DNA of 64,000 bases from WTGJ01 sp965237765 (GCA_965237765.1 OZ250157.1:1488001-1552000), one strand, 5' to 3'; counted from the first letter of the stretch, positions 7,959-16,466 are shown. Notes: generated by a model not told the origin, from the sequence alone. A program made the numbers and translations.

Positions 7959-8692
7959 TGGCGCTCTTCTTGATGTTGATGGGACCGCAGGGAGCGGGCA
8001 AAGGCGTGCAGGCGCAGCTGCTGTCAGCGGGGCTCAAAATCCCCCATGTCTCCACTGGCGATTTGTTCCGCGCGATGCGGCAGCGAGAGGACGAGTTGGC
8101 GCGCGAAGTGCAAGCCGTGATGGCTACCGGTCGCCTCATCGACGATGCGCTCACCAACGAAGTCCTGCGCGATCGGCTGGAGCAGCCGGACGCGAAGGCG
8201 GGCGCAGTACTGGATGGCTACCCGCGCAATCTCGTGCAGGCCGAATTCCTTTCTAGGTATCTGGCGGGCCGCAGCGATCGTTTGCGGGCGGCCCTGCTGC
8301 TCGAGCTGGATCTCTACGAGGCCTTCCGCCGCACCTATGGGCGCATCACGGCCACGGACAGCCGCAGCTACAACATCTACGGCGGCGACGCGGGCGTGGA
8401 GTGGGAATTCGTTGAGCATCCGGAGCGCGCCTACCCGCCGCAATTGCGCGCGCACTTGCTCGAGACGGGGGAAGCGCTGCTCCGCCGCCCGGACGACGCG
8501 CACGCGCATGCCATCATCCAGCGCATCGAGGCGTTCTTAGCGCTGAAGCAGGAATTGGTCGGCTATTACGAAGCGCGCAGAATACTGTTCCGCATCGATG
8601 CCGCGCAGGAGATCAAAGCCGTCGCCGCGCAAATCGCCGATGTCATCGCCAGCGCTCCTGTGGAGCGTAGCCTGGCGGAGGCGATATCGTGA
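7958..8692 (+). CDS. adk: Adenylate kinase with atypical LID region
   Basis: It catalyses ATP + AMP to 2 ADP. The P-loop GPQGAGKG is at residues 9-16, the AMP-binding STGDLFR near 34, and DGYPRN near 87. Canonical bacterial LID motifs (zinc CxxC pairs or the GR.VH form) are absent. Instead there is YNIYGGDAGVEWEFVEHP leading to LLRRPDD, where the conserved Arg/Asp pair is kept. The protein is 244 residues, longer than the usual ~215. It lies in the classic secY-adk position. Nucleoside-monophosphate kinase identity is firm, exact specificity less so. Confidence 0.88.
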   Translation: MALFLMLMGPQGAGKGVQAQLLSAGLKIPHVSTGDLFRAMRQREDELAREVQAVMATGRLIDDALTNEVLRDRLEQPDAKAGAVLDGYPRNLVQAEFLSRYLAGRSDRLRAALLLELDLYEAFRRTYGRITATDSRSYNIYGGDAGVEWEFVEHPERAYPPQLRAHLLETGEALLRRPDDAHAHAIIQRIEAFLALKQELVGYYEARRILFRIDAAQEIKAVAAQIADVIASAPVERSLAEAIS

Positions 8693-8773
8693 TGGCCGCG
8701 GCTCATTTTGGCAATTCCTATCAGGGCCCCTGCGGCCTACGATAGGGGGTTCGGTAGAGAGGTTGGCGTCGTT

Positions 8774-8890
8774 ATGCGAGTATCCACATCGGTAAAAAAG
8801 CGTTGCCCGCATTGCCGCATCGTCAAGCGGAAGGGGCGCGTGATGGTGATCTGCCCGCGCGACCCCAAGCATAAGCAACGGCAGGGCTGA
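8774..8890 (+). CDS. rpmJ: 50S ribosomal protein L36
   Basis: The 38-residue L36 has the zinc motif CPHC, then a single Cys and the final His (CPRDPKHKQRQG). The ATG follows GAGAGG. The 81-base gap after adk is too short for infA, and map is also missing from this position. This is the zinc-binding C+ form. Confidence 0.95.
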   Translation: MRVSTSVKKRCPHCRIVKRKGRVMVICPRDPKHKQRQG

Positions 8891-8911
8891 TGGTGATGAA
8901 GGGAGGCGATT

Positions 8912-9298
8912 ATGGCGCGCATTGAAGGCGTTGATTTACCGCGCGATAAGCGGGTGGAAATTGGCCTGACCTATATCTTCGGCGTCGGCCGAACGACCAG
9001 CCGTCAGGTATTGGCCGAGGCGAACGTGAATGGCGATACACGCATCCGTGATCTGGCGGAGGATGAGGTGCAGCGTTTGCGCGATGCCCTCTCCAACCGC
9101 ATCACGGAGGGCGATTTGCGCCGCCGCTTGCAGCTGAATATCAAGCGGCTGATCGATATCAATTGCTACCGCGGGCGGCGGCACCGTTTCAATTTGCCGG
9201 CGCGCGGGCAGCGCACGCGCACGAACGCCCGGACGCGGCGCGGCACCCGCAAGACCGTACCCGGGCGCGGCCGCCGACGCGGCGTCGCCAAGAAGTAA
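8912..9298 (+). CDS. rpsM: 30S ribosomal protein S13
   Basis: The 128-residue protein begins MARIEGVDLPRDKRVEIGLTY and has the S13 motif YRGRRHRFNLPARGQRTRTN followed by a basic tail. S13 lies in the 30S head and contacts the P-site tRNA and L5. GGGAGGCG precedes the ATG. Confidence 0.97.
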   Translation: MARIEGVDLPRDKRVEIGLTYIFGVGRTTSRQVLAEANVNGDTRIRDLAEDEVQRLRDALSNRITEGDLRRRLQLNIKRLIDINCYRGRRHRFNLPARGQRTRTNARTRRGTRKTVPGRGRRRGVAKK

Positions 9299-9310
9299 GG
9301 GAGTAACACG

Positions 9311-9703
9311 ATGGCACAAACGGGCCAGAAGAGCCGGCGCGGCAAGGTAGTACGCAACATCCCCTATGGCCAGGCGCATATATTCGCCACCTTCAACAAC
9401 ACCATTGTTTCGGTATCGGACCAATCGGGCAATGTGGTGGCCTGGGCGAGCGGAGGCACCGCGGGTTTCAAAGGGAGCCGCAAGAGCACGCCCTATGCAG
9501 CGCGTTTGGCGGCCGAAAGCGCAATAGAAGACGCGCAGAATTTTGGCATGAAGGAAGTGCACGTCTTCGTCAAAGGGCCGGGGCCGGGGCGCGAATCCGC
9601 CATCCGCGCGATTCAGGCGAGCGGGCTGAAAGTGCGCTCGCTCACCGATGTGACGCCCATCCCGCATAATGGTGTACGCCCGCGCAAGAAGCGCCGCGCT
9701 TAA
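9311..9703 (+). CDS. rpsK: 30S ribosomal protein S11
   Basis: The 130-residue protein contains AHIFATFNNTIVSVSDQSGN and the C-terminal signature VTPIPHNGVRPRKKRRA. S11 forms part of the platform near the mRNA exit. The usual next gene, rpsD, is not found; a short 64-base spacer leads to rpoA. Confidence 0.97.
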   Translation: MAQTGQKSRRGKVVRNIPYGQAHIFATFNNTIVSVSDQSGNVVAWASGGTAGFKGSRKSTPYAARLAAESAIEDAQNFGMKEVHVFVKGPGPGRESAIRAIQASGLKVRSLTDVTPIPHNGVRPRKKRRA

Positions 9704-9767
9704 CGCTCGAAACAGCCGACCCCACCCGCGCTCGTTAGCGCGCCGTTTAGCGATGGAGATGTGAATC

Positions 9768-10832
9768 TTGGTTACCACGAACATGGTTTTGCCCCATAAA
9801 GTGGAAAGCGACATTCAGACGCGCACGCAGCAATATGGGCGCTTCACGATCAGCCCGTTGGAAAGGGGTTACGGCCTCACGTTGGGAAACGCCTTGCGCC
9901 GCGTGCTCCTCTCTTCCCTCGAGGGCGCGGCCGTCACCAGTTTGCGCCTCGTGGGCATCGAGCATGAGTTCACCGCCATTCCCCATCTGCGTGAGGATAT
10001 GACGCAGCTGATGCTCAACGTCAAGCAGCTGCGGTTGCGCCTGCACGATGTCGAATCCTCCCGCATCCGCCTCCACCACCGCGGCGAAGGCACGATCACT
10101 GCCGCTGATTTGGAGCTGCCGGCCGAAGTGGAAATCATCAATAGCGAATTGTTGCTCTTCACGGCCGTCGCTGACGAAGCCGATATCGAGCTGGAGTTGG
10201 AAGTCAAGCGCGGGCGCGGTTATTCGCCATCCGAAGCGCGCGGTCGCTTGCCCATCGGCGAGCTGCCCGTGGACGCCATTTTTAGCCCCGTGCGCCGCGT
10301 GAATTATGATGTCCAGAACGCGCGCGTCGGCCAGCATACGAATTATGATCGCCTCGTGCTCGAGCTATGGACGGATGGCACCATCGTTCCTGAACAGGCG
10401 TTGGGCGACGCGGCGCAAATCATCCAGCGCCATCTCGTCCTCATCAGCGGCGTCGAGCCGGATACCGATTTTTACTCAATGCCGATCGAAGAAGAAATCA
10501 GCAAGCGCCGCCACCACCTGGAGGAGAAGCCGATCGAGGAGTTGGATCTGAGCGTGCGCGTCTTCAACGCCTTGAAGCGCACCGGCCTCACCACCATCGG
10601 CGACGTGCTCGAGAGGGTTGAAGGCGGCGAAGAGGCGATGCTCGCCATTCGCAATTTCGGCGACAAATCGCTCTCGGAATTGGTGACGCGCCTTTACGAG
10701 AAGGATTTCCTCTCGGATGAGATGATCATCGCGCTGCGGGAGCGCAGCCTGTTGGCGCCGGAGGAAGAGGCGGAAGGCGAAGCGAATGACAGCGCGCCCG
10801 TCTCGGCGGAGAATACGCAGGAGCGAGTATGA
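9768..10832 (+). CDS. rpoA: RNA polymerase alpha subunit
   Basis: The N-terminal dimerisation domain (about residues 15-235) includes FTISPLERGYGLTLGNALRR. The C-terminal DNA-binding domain (about 260-325) includes ELDLSVRVFNALKRTGLTTI. A TTG start is preferred because GGAG lies nine bases upstream; the ATG at 9783 has no such site. The acidic tail of about 25 residues is lineage-specific. The stop overlaps rplQ. Confidence 0.95.
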   Translation: MVTTNMVLPHKVESDIQTRTQQYGRFTISPLERGYGLTLGNALRRVLLSSLEGAAVTSLRLVGIEHEFTAIPHLREDMTQLMLNVKQLRLRLHDVESSRIRLHHRGEGTITAADLELPAEVEIINSELLLFTAVADEADIELELEVKRGRGYSPSEARGRLPIGELPVDAIFSPVRRVNYDVQNARVGQHTNYDRLVLELWTDGTIVPEQALGDAAQIIQRHLVLISGVEPDTDFYSMPIEEEISKRRHHLEEKPIEELDLSVRVFNALKRTGLTTIGDVLERVEGGEEAMLAIRNFGDKSLSELVTRLYEKDFLSDEMIIALRERSLLAPEEEAEGEANDSAPVSAENTQERV

Positions 10833-11221
10833 GACACCGCAAACAAGGCAAACGCCTCGGACGAAGCTCCGGTCACCGGCGCGCGCTGCAGAAGAACCTG
10901 ACCCTGGCTCTCTTCGAGCACGGGCGCATCACGACGACGCTGGCGCGCGCCCGTTTCGCGCGGGGGGACGCCGAAAAGCTGATCACGCTGGCGCGCCGTG
11001 CGTTGGCGCAGGAGGACGCGGGGCGCCGAGTACACGCGCAACGCTTGGCTGCCCGCCGCCTGGGCAATGACCGGGTGGCTGTGCAGCGCCTCTTCGATGA
11101 GATTGCGCCGCGTTTTACCGAGCGCCCCGGCGGCTATACGCGCATCCTCAAGCTCGGCCCGCGCCGCGGTGATAACGCGGAGATGGCCCTGCTCGAGCTG
11201 GTAGACCGTGGTGAGGATTAG
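10829..11221 (+). CDS. rplQ: 50S ribosomal protein L17
   Basis: The 130-residue protein begins MRHRKQGKRLGRSSGHRRAL, the L17 signature, and ends with GGYTRILKLGPRRGDNAEMA. It overlaps rpoA by four bases, the standard alpha-operon pair. Inside, the usual K..R helix is present but the TLAREG-type loop is altered (FARGDAEKL). Confidence 0.95.
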   Translation: MRHRKQGKRLGRSSGHRRALQKNLTLALFEHGRITTTLARARFARGDAEKLITLARRALAQEDAGRRVHAQRLAARRLGNDRVAVQRLFDEIAPRFTERPGGYTRILKLGPRRGDNAEMALLELVDRGED

Positions 11222-12010
11222 GTGACGATGGCCGCTTTCGGCGCGACGCTGGCCTATGATGGCACGGCTTACGCTGGCTTCCAGCGGCAAGCGGGCGATA
11301 CGCCGACGATTCAACTGATGGTGGAGCGGGCGCTGGCGGGGTTGGGCGCGGCGGATGCTACCGTACGCGCCGCTGGACGCACGGACCGCGGCGTGCACGC
11401 CATCGGCCAGGTCATCGCTTTTGCCTTAGAGTGGCGGCATGACGAGGCGGAATTGCTACGCGCTATGAACGCGAAGCTGCCGCCGGATATCGCTTTGCAA
11501 TCGCTCTGGCGGGTCGAGCAGGGCGCATTTCATCCGCGTTTCGACGCGCGCTCGCGGCGGTATCGTTACCGAGTGTTGCTGGTGGCGCAGCGGCAACCGC
11601 TTTGCGCGCGTTATGCCTGGTGCCTGCGACCGCCGCTGGATGAGGGAGCAATGCAAGACGCGGCGCAATTGCTCATCGGAGAGCATGATTTTGCCAGCTT
11701 CGGCAGGCCGCCGCAGGGCGAAAATACCGTGCGCGCGGTCTTTGCTTCGGAATGGTCGGGCGAGGCGCGCTCGCTCGGGCGCGCGCTCACTTATCGCGTA
11801 GAGGCGAACGCCTTCTTGCAGCATATGGTGCGGCGGATCGTAGGAGCGTTGGTGGCGGTGGGGCGCGGGCAGCGCAGCCTGGCGCATTTTGCGGAGACGT
11901 TGCGCGCCGCCCAGCGCGGCCTCGTCTCTCAGCTCGCGCCGCCCCAGGGTTTGACGTTGGAAGCCGTGCGCTATGACGAAGGTTACGCGCCTGCTTTTGT
12001 AGGGAGTTGA
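11222..12010 (+). CDS. truA: tRNA pseudouridine synthase A (TruA)
   Basis: TruA converts U38-40 of tRNA anticodon stems to pseudouridine. The active-site motif RAAGRTDRGVHAIGQ holds the catalytic Asp, and LAYDGTAYAGFQRQ opens the fold. The C-terminal motif NAFLQHMVRRIVGALVAVG is also typical. The GTG at 11222 directly follows the rplQ stop; ATG at 11228 is an equally possible start. Confidence 0.93.
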   Translation: MTMAAFGATLAYDGTAYAGFQRQAGDTPTIQLMVERALAGLGAADATVRAAGRTDRGVHAIGQVIAFALEWRHDEAELLRAMNAKLPPDIALQSLWRVEQGAFHPRFDARSRRYRYRVLLVAQRQPLCARYAWCLRPPLDEGAMQDAAQLLIGEHDFASFGRPPQGENTVRAVFASEWSGEARSLGRALTYRVEANAFLQHMVRRIVGALVAVGRGQRSLAHFAETLRAAQRGLVSQLAPPQGLTLEAVRYDEGYAPAFVGS

Positions 12011-12018
12011 AGAAAGCC

Positions 12019-12477
12019 ATGAACGAAGCACAGAAGACATTCCGCACGCGGCCGGTCGATATTGAAGCCTCGCGCCGCTGGTGGTTGGTGGATGCGGAGG
12101 GGCAGACGCTCGGGCGCCTGGCGACGCAGATCGCCACCCTCCTGCGCGGCAAGCACAAGCCGATCTTCACCCCGCAATTGGATACGGGCGATTACGTCAT
12201 CGTCATCAATTGCGAGAAGATCGTCGTCAGTGGCAATCGTCTCGAGGAGAAGCAATACTACCGCCATTCGGGTTACCCGGGTGGTTTGCGCAGCCGCAGC
12301 CTCCGCGAAATGATGGGGCGGCGGCCGGAGCGCGTGATGGAACTGGCGGTGCGTGGGATGCTGCCGAGCAACACACTCGGGCGGCAGATGCTGCGCAAGC
12401 TGCGCGTTTACACCGGCCCCACGCACCCGCACGCGGCGCAACTACCGGCGGTCTACGAGTTGGAGAAGAAGGGCTAG
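12019..12477 (+). CDS. rplM: 50S ribosomal protein L13
   Basis: This 152-residue L13 has the motifs RRWWLVDAEGQTLGRLATQI and RMVRGM-like VRGMLPSNTLGRQML. The ATG at 12019 lies 12 bases after AGGGAG; a TTG at 12007 abuts that site and is unlikely. L13 is an early-assembly protein. The truA stop lies just upstream. Confidence 0.95.
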   Translation: MNEAQKTFRTRPVDIEASRRWWLVDAEGQTLGRLATQIATLLRGKHKPIFTPQLDTGDYVIVINCEKIVVSGNRLEEKQYYRHSGYPGGLRSRSLREMMGRRPERVMELAVRGMLPSNTLGRQMLRKLRVYTGPTHPHAAQLPAVYELEKKG

Positions 12478-12480
12478 CAG

Positions 12481-12876
12481 ATGGCGAGCGAATATTACGA
12501 AGGCATCGGTCGGCGCAAGCGAGCCAGCGCGCGCGTGCGCATCTTCCCCGGCGGCAATGGCAACCTCTTCATCAACAACAAAGCCGGCGCCGAATTTCTG
12601 CCGCGCGATGGTGATGTGGAGCGTTCGTTACGGCCGCTGCGGGCAATTGGCGCGACGACGCAATTTGACATCAGCGTGCATGTGCGCGGCGGCGGCATCA
12701 GTGGGCAACGGGACGCGATTTCCCTCGGTATCGCCCGCGCGCTGCTCAAGCTCAGCCCCGATTACAAGGCGACGCTGAAGGGGCAGCAGCTGCTCACGCG
12801 GGATGCGCGCGTGAAAGAGCGCAAGAAACCCGGCCTCAAGCGCGCGCGCAAGGCGCCGACCTATACGAAACGTTAG
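12481..12876 (+). CDS. rpsI: 30S ribosomal protein S9
   Basis: The 131-residue protein begins MASEYYEGIGRRKRASARVRI and ends KKPGLKRARKAPTYTKR, the tail that reaches the P-site tRNA. It forms the usual rplM-rpsI pair with a three-base gap and is the last gene of the ribosomal block. No clear intrinsic terminator follows. Confidence 0.97.
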   Translation: MASEYYEGIGRRKRASARVRIFPGGNGNLFINNKAGAEFLPRDGDVERSLRPLRAIGATTQFDISVHVRGGGISGQRDAISLGIARALLKLSPDYKATLKGQQLLTRDARVKERKKPGLKRARKAPTYTKR

Positions 12877-13009
12877 GATTTCCTATTCCCGTGTGCTTGC
12901 GGTAGCGAGCGGCGCGCGGAATCATCCATTCAATCAGCGCGGCTGCGAAAGCGGCCGCGTTCGCGTATGGGTGTGGGTGCGGTTAGAGTATCCAGAAGAA
13001 GGAGGATGC

Positions 13010-13777
13010 ATGGGGATGAATCGACTGGCAGGCAAATCCATCCTATTGACCGGCGCGGCGGCGGGTATTGGCCGGTCGACGGCCCTCCTGGCGGCGCAGG
13101 GAGGCGCGCGCGTCGCGATTGTGGATGTGGCTCTGGCTGGCGCTGAGGAAACGGCGGCGCTGATTCAGGCGGAAGGCGGCGAAGCGATCGCGCTGGCTTG
13201 CGATGTGCGGCAATCCGACCAAGTGCAGGCGGCCATCGCGGCGACGGTCGACGCGTTCGGACGTTTGGATGGCGCGGTGAACAACGCGGGCGTCTCTGGA
13301 ACACTGGCGTTCAGCGCCGAGATGGCGGAAGAGGATTGGCAGCATACGCTGGATGTGAATCTGACTGGCGTATTCCGCTGCCTGAAATACGAGCTGCAGC
13401 AGATGATGGCGCAGGAAGGCGGCGGCGCGATCGTGAATACCGCTTCGGCGGCGGGGCTGATCGGCTTGCCGCGCGCGGTGGCCTATGCCGCGAGCAAACA
13501 CGGCGTGATCGGCATCACGCGGACGGCGGCGCTGGAATACGCACGGCGCGGGATTCGCGTCAATGCCGTGTGCCCGGGCTTCGTGGAGACGGCGATGGTC
13601 GATATCTGGGACGAGATGCGCCCGGGCATGCTGGATGGCGTGCGCCGTTTCAACCCGATGCGCCGCCTGGGGCAGCCGGACGAGGTGGCCGCAGCGATCG
13701 TCTGGTTGCTGAGCGATGAGGCGAGCTTCGTGAACGGCCACACGCTATCGGTGGATGGCGGGGTGACCGCGCAGTAG
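13010..13777 (+). CDS. SDR-family oxidoreductase
   Basis: This classical short-chain dehydrogenase/reductase is about 255 residues. It has the NAD(P) motif TGAAAGIG near residue 15, NNAG near 90, catalytic Ser in NTASAAG, and YAASK. The C-terminus HTLSVDGGVTAQ is usual for glucose/3-oxoacyl-ACP-reductase-like members. AAGGAGG precedes two possible starts (13010, 13016). An acidic residue after beta-2 (IVDVA) suggests NAD. The substrate cannot be read. It is convergent with the next gene and shares its terminator. Confidence 0.88.
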   Translation: MGMNRLAGKSILLTGAAAGIGRSTALLAAQGGARVAIVDVALAGAEETAALIQAEGGEAIALACDVRQSDQVQAAIAATVDAFGRLDGAVNNAGVSGTLAFSAEMAEEDWQHTLDVNLTGVFRCLKYELQQMMAQEGGGAIVNTASAAGLIGLPRAVAYAASKHGVIGITRTAALEYARRGIRVNAVCPGFVETAMVDIWDEMRPGMLDGVRRFNPMRRLGQPDEVAAAIVWLLSDEASFVNGHTLSVDGGVTAQ

Positions 13778-13851
13778 GTGTTGGGGCACGATCTGTTGAA
13801 ACATCTCGAGCCGTTCCAACAGGTTGGATGAGAATTCAACTGAGATAAGAG

Positions 13852-13890
13852 AAAAGAGCGGCTGCCCATATTTCGGACGGCCGCTCTTTT
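13852..13890. terminator. Bidirectional intrinsic terminator
   Basis: A perfect 11-bp stem (AAAAGAGCGGC / GCCGCTCTTTT) with a 17-base loop has A-tract and T-tract on its outer ends. It lies between convergent genes, so it can serve the upstream oxidoreductase and the downstream minus-strand gene. A related hairpin follows the second copy of that gene at 18580. Confidence 0.85.
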
Positions 13891-13912
13891 CCAGGGGGGA
13901 TGGGAGAGGAGA

Positions 13913-14698
13913 TCAGGCGCTGTTGTTGGCGCTGGCGTCCGGATCCTCGTCTTCATCGTCCGGGTGTTCTTCTGAATCAGTGTCGTCATCCCCGAACCAG
14001 TCGAAATGCCATTTGCCTTCGTCATCCCGATCGATGCGAAAGCCGAATCGTCCACGCGCACCGGAACGGAGCGCTTCTTCTAGCTGCTCCAGGCGCTCGC
14101 GCATCGCCTCATCCAGCGAACCGCTTTCCTCGAGTTCCTCGAAGAGTTCATCTAGATCTCCAAAAAGATTTTTTCCGAAGAGATCGGGCATGATCGGAAT
14201 GCCGCGACCGCCGAAAAAGCGGCGCATATCGATTCCGGGGCCGCCGCGACCACCACGCTTGCTCCAGCCAGAGTGGCCACCCTTGCCCCAGCCTTCACCG
14301 CCCAGGGCCTCGCGCATGGCCTGACGGGCGCCGGTTTCGATGACCGCGCGTAGGGCGGCCGCTTGCTCGGCGGTCAGATCGCCATTGGCTTCCAGCTCGT
14401 CGATGCAGGCGAGGTGGGCCGCCTCCCGTTCCGCTTGCCTGTCGCTATTGGCGAGCAGCTCCTGGATGGTGCCGCCGCTGGCGAGGTGGTCGCGCAGCTC
14501 GGCGATGGTCATATCGAGCTCGGCGAGGGCGTCCAAGGGGTTGCGGCGCCAATCGTCGCGGTGGTGGCGGAGGGCGCAGGCGCTGGTTTCAGTATCGGTG
14601 GTGCTTTCATCCTGCGCGAGGACGTAGACAGCGCCGCCGACAGCGAACGTCAGGACGAGCGCGCCGAGGATGATCTTGCGGGCGAGAGAGATTTTCAT
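13913..14698 (-). CDS. Secreted or membrane-anchored acidic protein, copy 1
   Basis: The 261-residue protein starts MKISLARKIILGALVLTF, a signal peptide or anchor ending near AQDES. The middle is helical and charged (ANGDLTAEQAAALRAVIE). Then come a Gly-rich basic stretch (about residues 130-160), a second helical segment (LFEELEESGSLDEAMRERL) and a very acidic tail DDEDEDPD. It looks like an envelope protein, perhaps cation-binding, but no family is recognised. Copy 2 lacks 57 residues found here after the cysteine of SACALRHH. The ATG at 14698 follows AAAGG. Confidence 0.75.
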   Translation of the reverse strand: MKISLARKIILGALVLTFAVGGAVYVLAQDESTTDTETSACALRHHRDDWRRNPLDALAELDMTIAELRDHLASGGTIQELLANSDRQAEREAAHLACIDELEANGDLTAEQAAALRAVIETGARQAMREALGGEGWGKGGHSGWSKRGGRGGPGIDMRRFFGGRGIPIMPDLFGKNLFGDLDELFEELEESGSLDEAMRERLEQLEEALRSGARGRFGFRIDRDDEGKWHFDWFGDDDTDSEEHPDDEDEDPDASANNSA

Positions 14699-14804
14699 GG
14701 GACTGCCTTTCGTTTGCGGTTGTGCGATGTCCGCATTGTATGGGCGAAAGGTTTGGAGATTGTGTTGCGGCGGTAATGGGAGTGTAAAACTGTGGGGTGG
14801 AGCG

Positions 14805-15020
14805 AATGGCACTGTTGCCGCCTGGGCGCCCGCCGCAGAGCCCGAAATCATCGTCGTCGTCATCGGCGAGCACAGCCGCGAAGGCAGCGAGGTGGCCGCG
14901 CCCATCGCGCGCCGCATCATGGACGACTACTTCCGCGTCGCGCGCGCCGACTGGCCGGAGTGGTGGCACGAACTGCGCTACATCCCGCTCGAAATCCCGG
15001 AGGGCGCCACCGGTGGCTGA
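14805..15020 (+). pseudogene. C-terminal remnant of a penicillin-binding protein transpeptidase
   Basis: The frame reads WAPAAEPEIIVVVIGEHSRE then EVAAPIARRIMDDYF, matching the end of class B penicillin-binding proteins (PBP2/FtsI), where WFAGFAPA..P is followed by SVAAPIAR and a helix. All upstream domains, including the SxxK active site, are missing; similarity begins right at the edge of repeat B. It is therefore a fragment cut off by the repeat. Recognition rests on motif resemblance. Confidence 0.6.
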
Positions 15021-15264
15021 GACGCTCGCGCCCTGCCCCTCCTGCGAGGGCTACGGCTGGTTCGAGGACGAGCTGGACGGCATCGTCGCCGATTGCGACT
15101 GGTGCCAGGGCTGCGGCTACGTCTACCGCGACGCGAAGGGCGTCGACCGCGCGATCACTCCAGCGGAATACAGCCGCGTCGCTGCGGAACTGGAGCGCCT
15201 CGAGGCCGAGCGTCTGCGCCAGCTCGGTTATACGGGCAAGGCCAAGCGTCCGGGCGAGGAGTAG
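15013..15264 (+). CDS. Small zinc-ribbon protein
   Basis: The 83-residue product starts at GTG overlapping the previous stop. It has two cysteine pairs in a DnaJ-like pattern: CPSCEGYGW and CDWCQGCGYVYRD. The rest is a helical Glu/Arg-rich segment. The overlap suggests it once followed the intact penicillin-binding gene in an operon. Function unknown; it may be inactive now that its promoter region is lost. Confidence 0.5.
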   Translation: MAETLAPCPSCEGYGWFEDELDGIVADCDWCQGCGYVYRDAKGVDRAITPAEYSRVAAELERLEAERLRQLGYTGKAKRPGEE

Positions 15265-15273
15265 GCAAGACCC

Positions 15274-15468
15274 TCACCCCTTCGCCAGACTCAACCCCGC
15301 CAGACCGTCCACAATCGCCACCGTCTCCACGCTGACCGCGACCACGCGCCCCACCAGGTCGGCGTGGCTGTGGTCGTGGGTGAAGCCCGGCAGGTGCAGC
15401 GCCATGGCGAGCTTGACCAGGATGTTGTTGCTGTGGTGGTGGTGGTCGTGCTCGTGGGAGTGTGCCAT
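15274..15468 (-). pseudogene. His-rich peptide, probable cation-transporter head fragment (copy 1)
   Basis: The 64-residue frame begins MAHSHEHDHHHHSNNILVK and continues AMALHLPGFTHDHSHAD. This resembles the His-rich leader of cation diffusion facilitator transporters, without any of the membrane segments. The last ~25 residues are of a different origin and diverge from the second copy at 16712. The break coincides with the start of tandem repeat A. Confidence 0.45.
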
Positions 15469-15606
15469 ACGTTGCGCCTGTCGGTTCGGGTTGAGGCGGT
15501 CGCTTGTTAGTCTAAGTTAACCACAAAGACACTAAGCACACAAAAGTGGGTTCGAAGGAATAGTTTACGTGCCGAGTGCACGCCGTCCTTGTAGCAGACA
15601 AGCAAA

Positions 15607-15628
15607 AGCCCCACCCGAAGGCGGGGCT
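15607..15628 (-). terminator. Intrinsic terminator of beta-helix gene 1
   Basis: Read on the minus strand, AGCCCCGCC-TTCG-GGTGGGGCT forms a 9-bp stem with one G-U pair and a TTCG tetraloop, followed by TTTTGC. It lies about 50 bases after the stop of the gene starting at 16466. Confidence 0.8.
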
Positions 15629-15677
15629 ACATTGGTCTACATAGGCTTAGCGAGATTTAGGCAAAGTGGCGCGCTGA

Positions 15678-16466
15678 TCAACAGCCAACACAGTCACCGC
15701 CTACGTTGTCGCTGAAGGTATTGCCGCTTTGTTCCAGCGTGCTCCGTATGACTAAGATCGCCCCGCCTTCATACGCTCTATTGCCAGTGAACTGCGAATC
15801 GCTGACATGCGCCGTGCCGTTAAACACCCGCAGCGCGCCGCCGCCGTCCCTCACTCTGTTGCCGTCGAAGCTGCTATTGCTCACGGTGACCACGCTCAAG
15901 GCCGACGATATCGCGCCGCCATCCTCCGCCCTATTGCCGCTGAATACGCTGTCGATGACAATAACTTCGCTATCCCAGCTATCCAGTACGCCGCCAAAGT
16001 CCGTCGCCGTATTGTCCGTGAAACGGCTGTTAACCAGTTCCAGCCGGCTGCCGCGGTTGACGCTGATGGCGCCGCCGCTCACGCTATAGTCGGTCGAGCC
16101 CCAGACGCTGATGAAGAAAGCCTCGCGGCGGGCCCGCCCCTCCGTCAGATGGATGTTTTGCAGGGTAAGCGCGCCGCCCATATCGACATAAAAGATGCGG
16201 AACTCGTCGTCCCCGCTGATGGTATGGCCCGCGCCGTCGATGGTGATGGCGGAGATGATACGCGGCAGTTCTCCTGTCAGGGTGATGTCGGCGGTAAGCG
16301 TGATGAGGTCGGCGCCGTCGCCGGCTGGGCAGGCGCGGCGCTCTAGGTCGGCATTGGCGGCTCTAAGGGCATCGGCGAGGGTGCAGTCCTCATCCAGCGT
16401 GTAGTCGGTCGCCAGTGTTGGCGCGAAGCATAGGAGCAATATAAGGGTTAGCAAGATGTATCGCAT
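15678..16466 (-). CDS. Secreted right-handed beta-helix protein, copy 1
   Basis: The 262-residue protein has a signal peptide (MRYILLTLILLLCFAPTLA). It then has TLDEDCTLADALRAANAD, resembling the CSLREA-type start of secreted repeat proteins. From about residue 60 there are beta-helix coils with the SxFxxNxAxxGG pattern (FTDNTATDFGG, FSGNRAEDGGAI, FDGNRVRDGGGAL). Such proteins are usually surface or extracellular. It ends in DCVGC. It is a close paralogue of the next tandem gene. Confidence 0.8.
   Translation of the reverse strand: MRYILLTLILLLCFAPTLATDYTLDEDCTLADALRAANADLERRACPAGDGADLITLTADITLTGELPRIISAITIDGAGHTISGDDEFRIFYVDMGGALTLQNIHLTEGRARREAFFISVWGSTDYSVSGGAISVNRGSRLELVNSRFTDNTATDFGGVLDSWDSEVIVIDSVFSGNRAEDGGAISSALSVVTVSNSSFDGNRVRDGGGALRVFNGTAHVSDSQFTGNRAYEGGAILVIRSTLEQSGNTFSDNVGGDCVGC

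Larger units (their letters stand above)
13852..14790 (-). repeat. Long direct repeat B, copy 1
   Basis: This segment includes terminator, gene and upstream region of a secreted acidic protein. It reappears almost unchanged at 18580-19342 in the same orientation. Similarity stops abruptly after GGAGTGTAAAAC on the promoter side. The two copies flank a 3.8 kb stretch of fragments and duplications. Confidence 0.9.

Noticed and set aside
14792..15520. 242-codon Arg-rich frame
   Set aside because: Composition is that of a shifted frame; the PBP tail and zinc-ribbon frames explain the region better.
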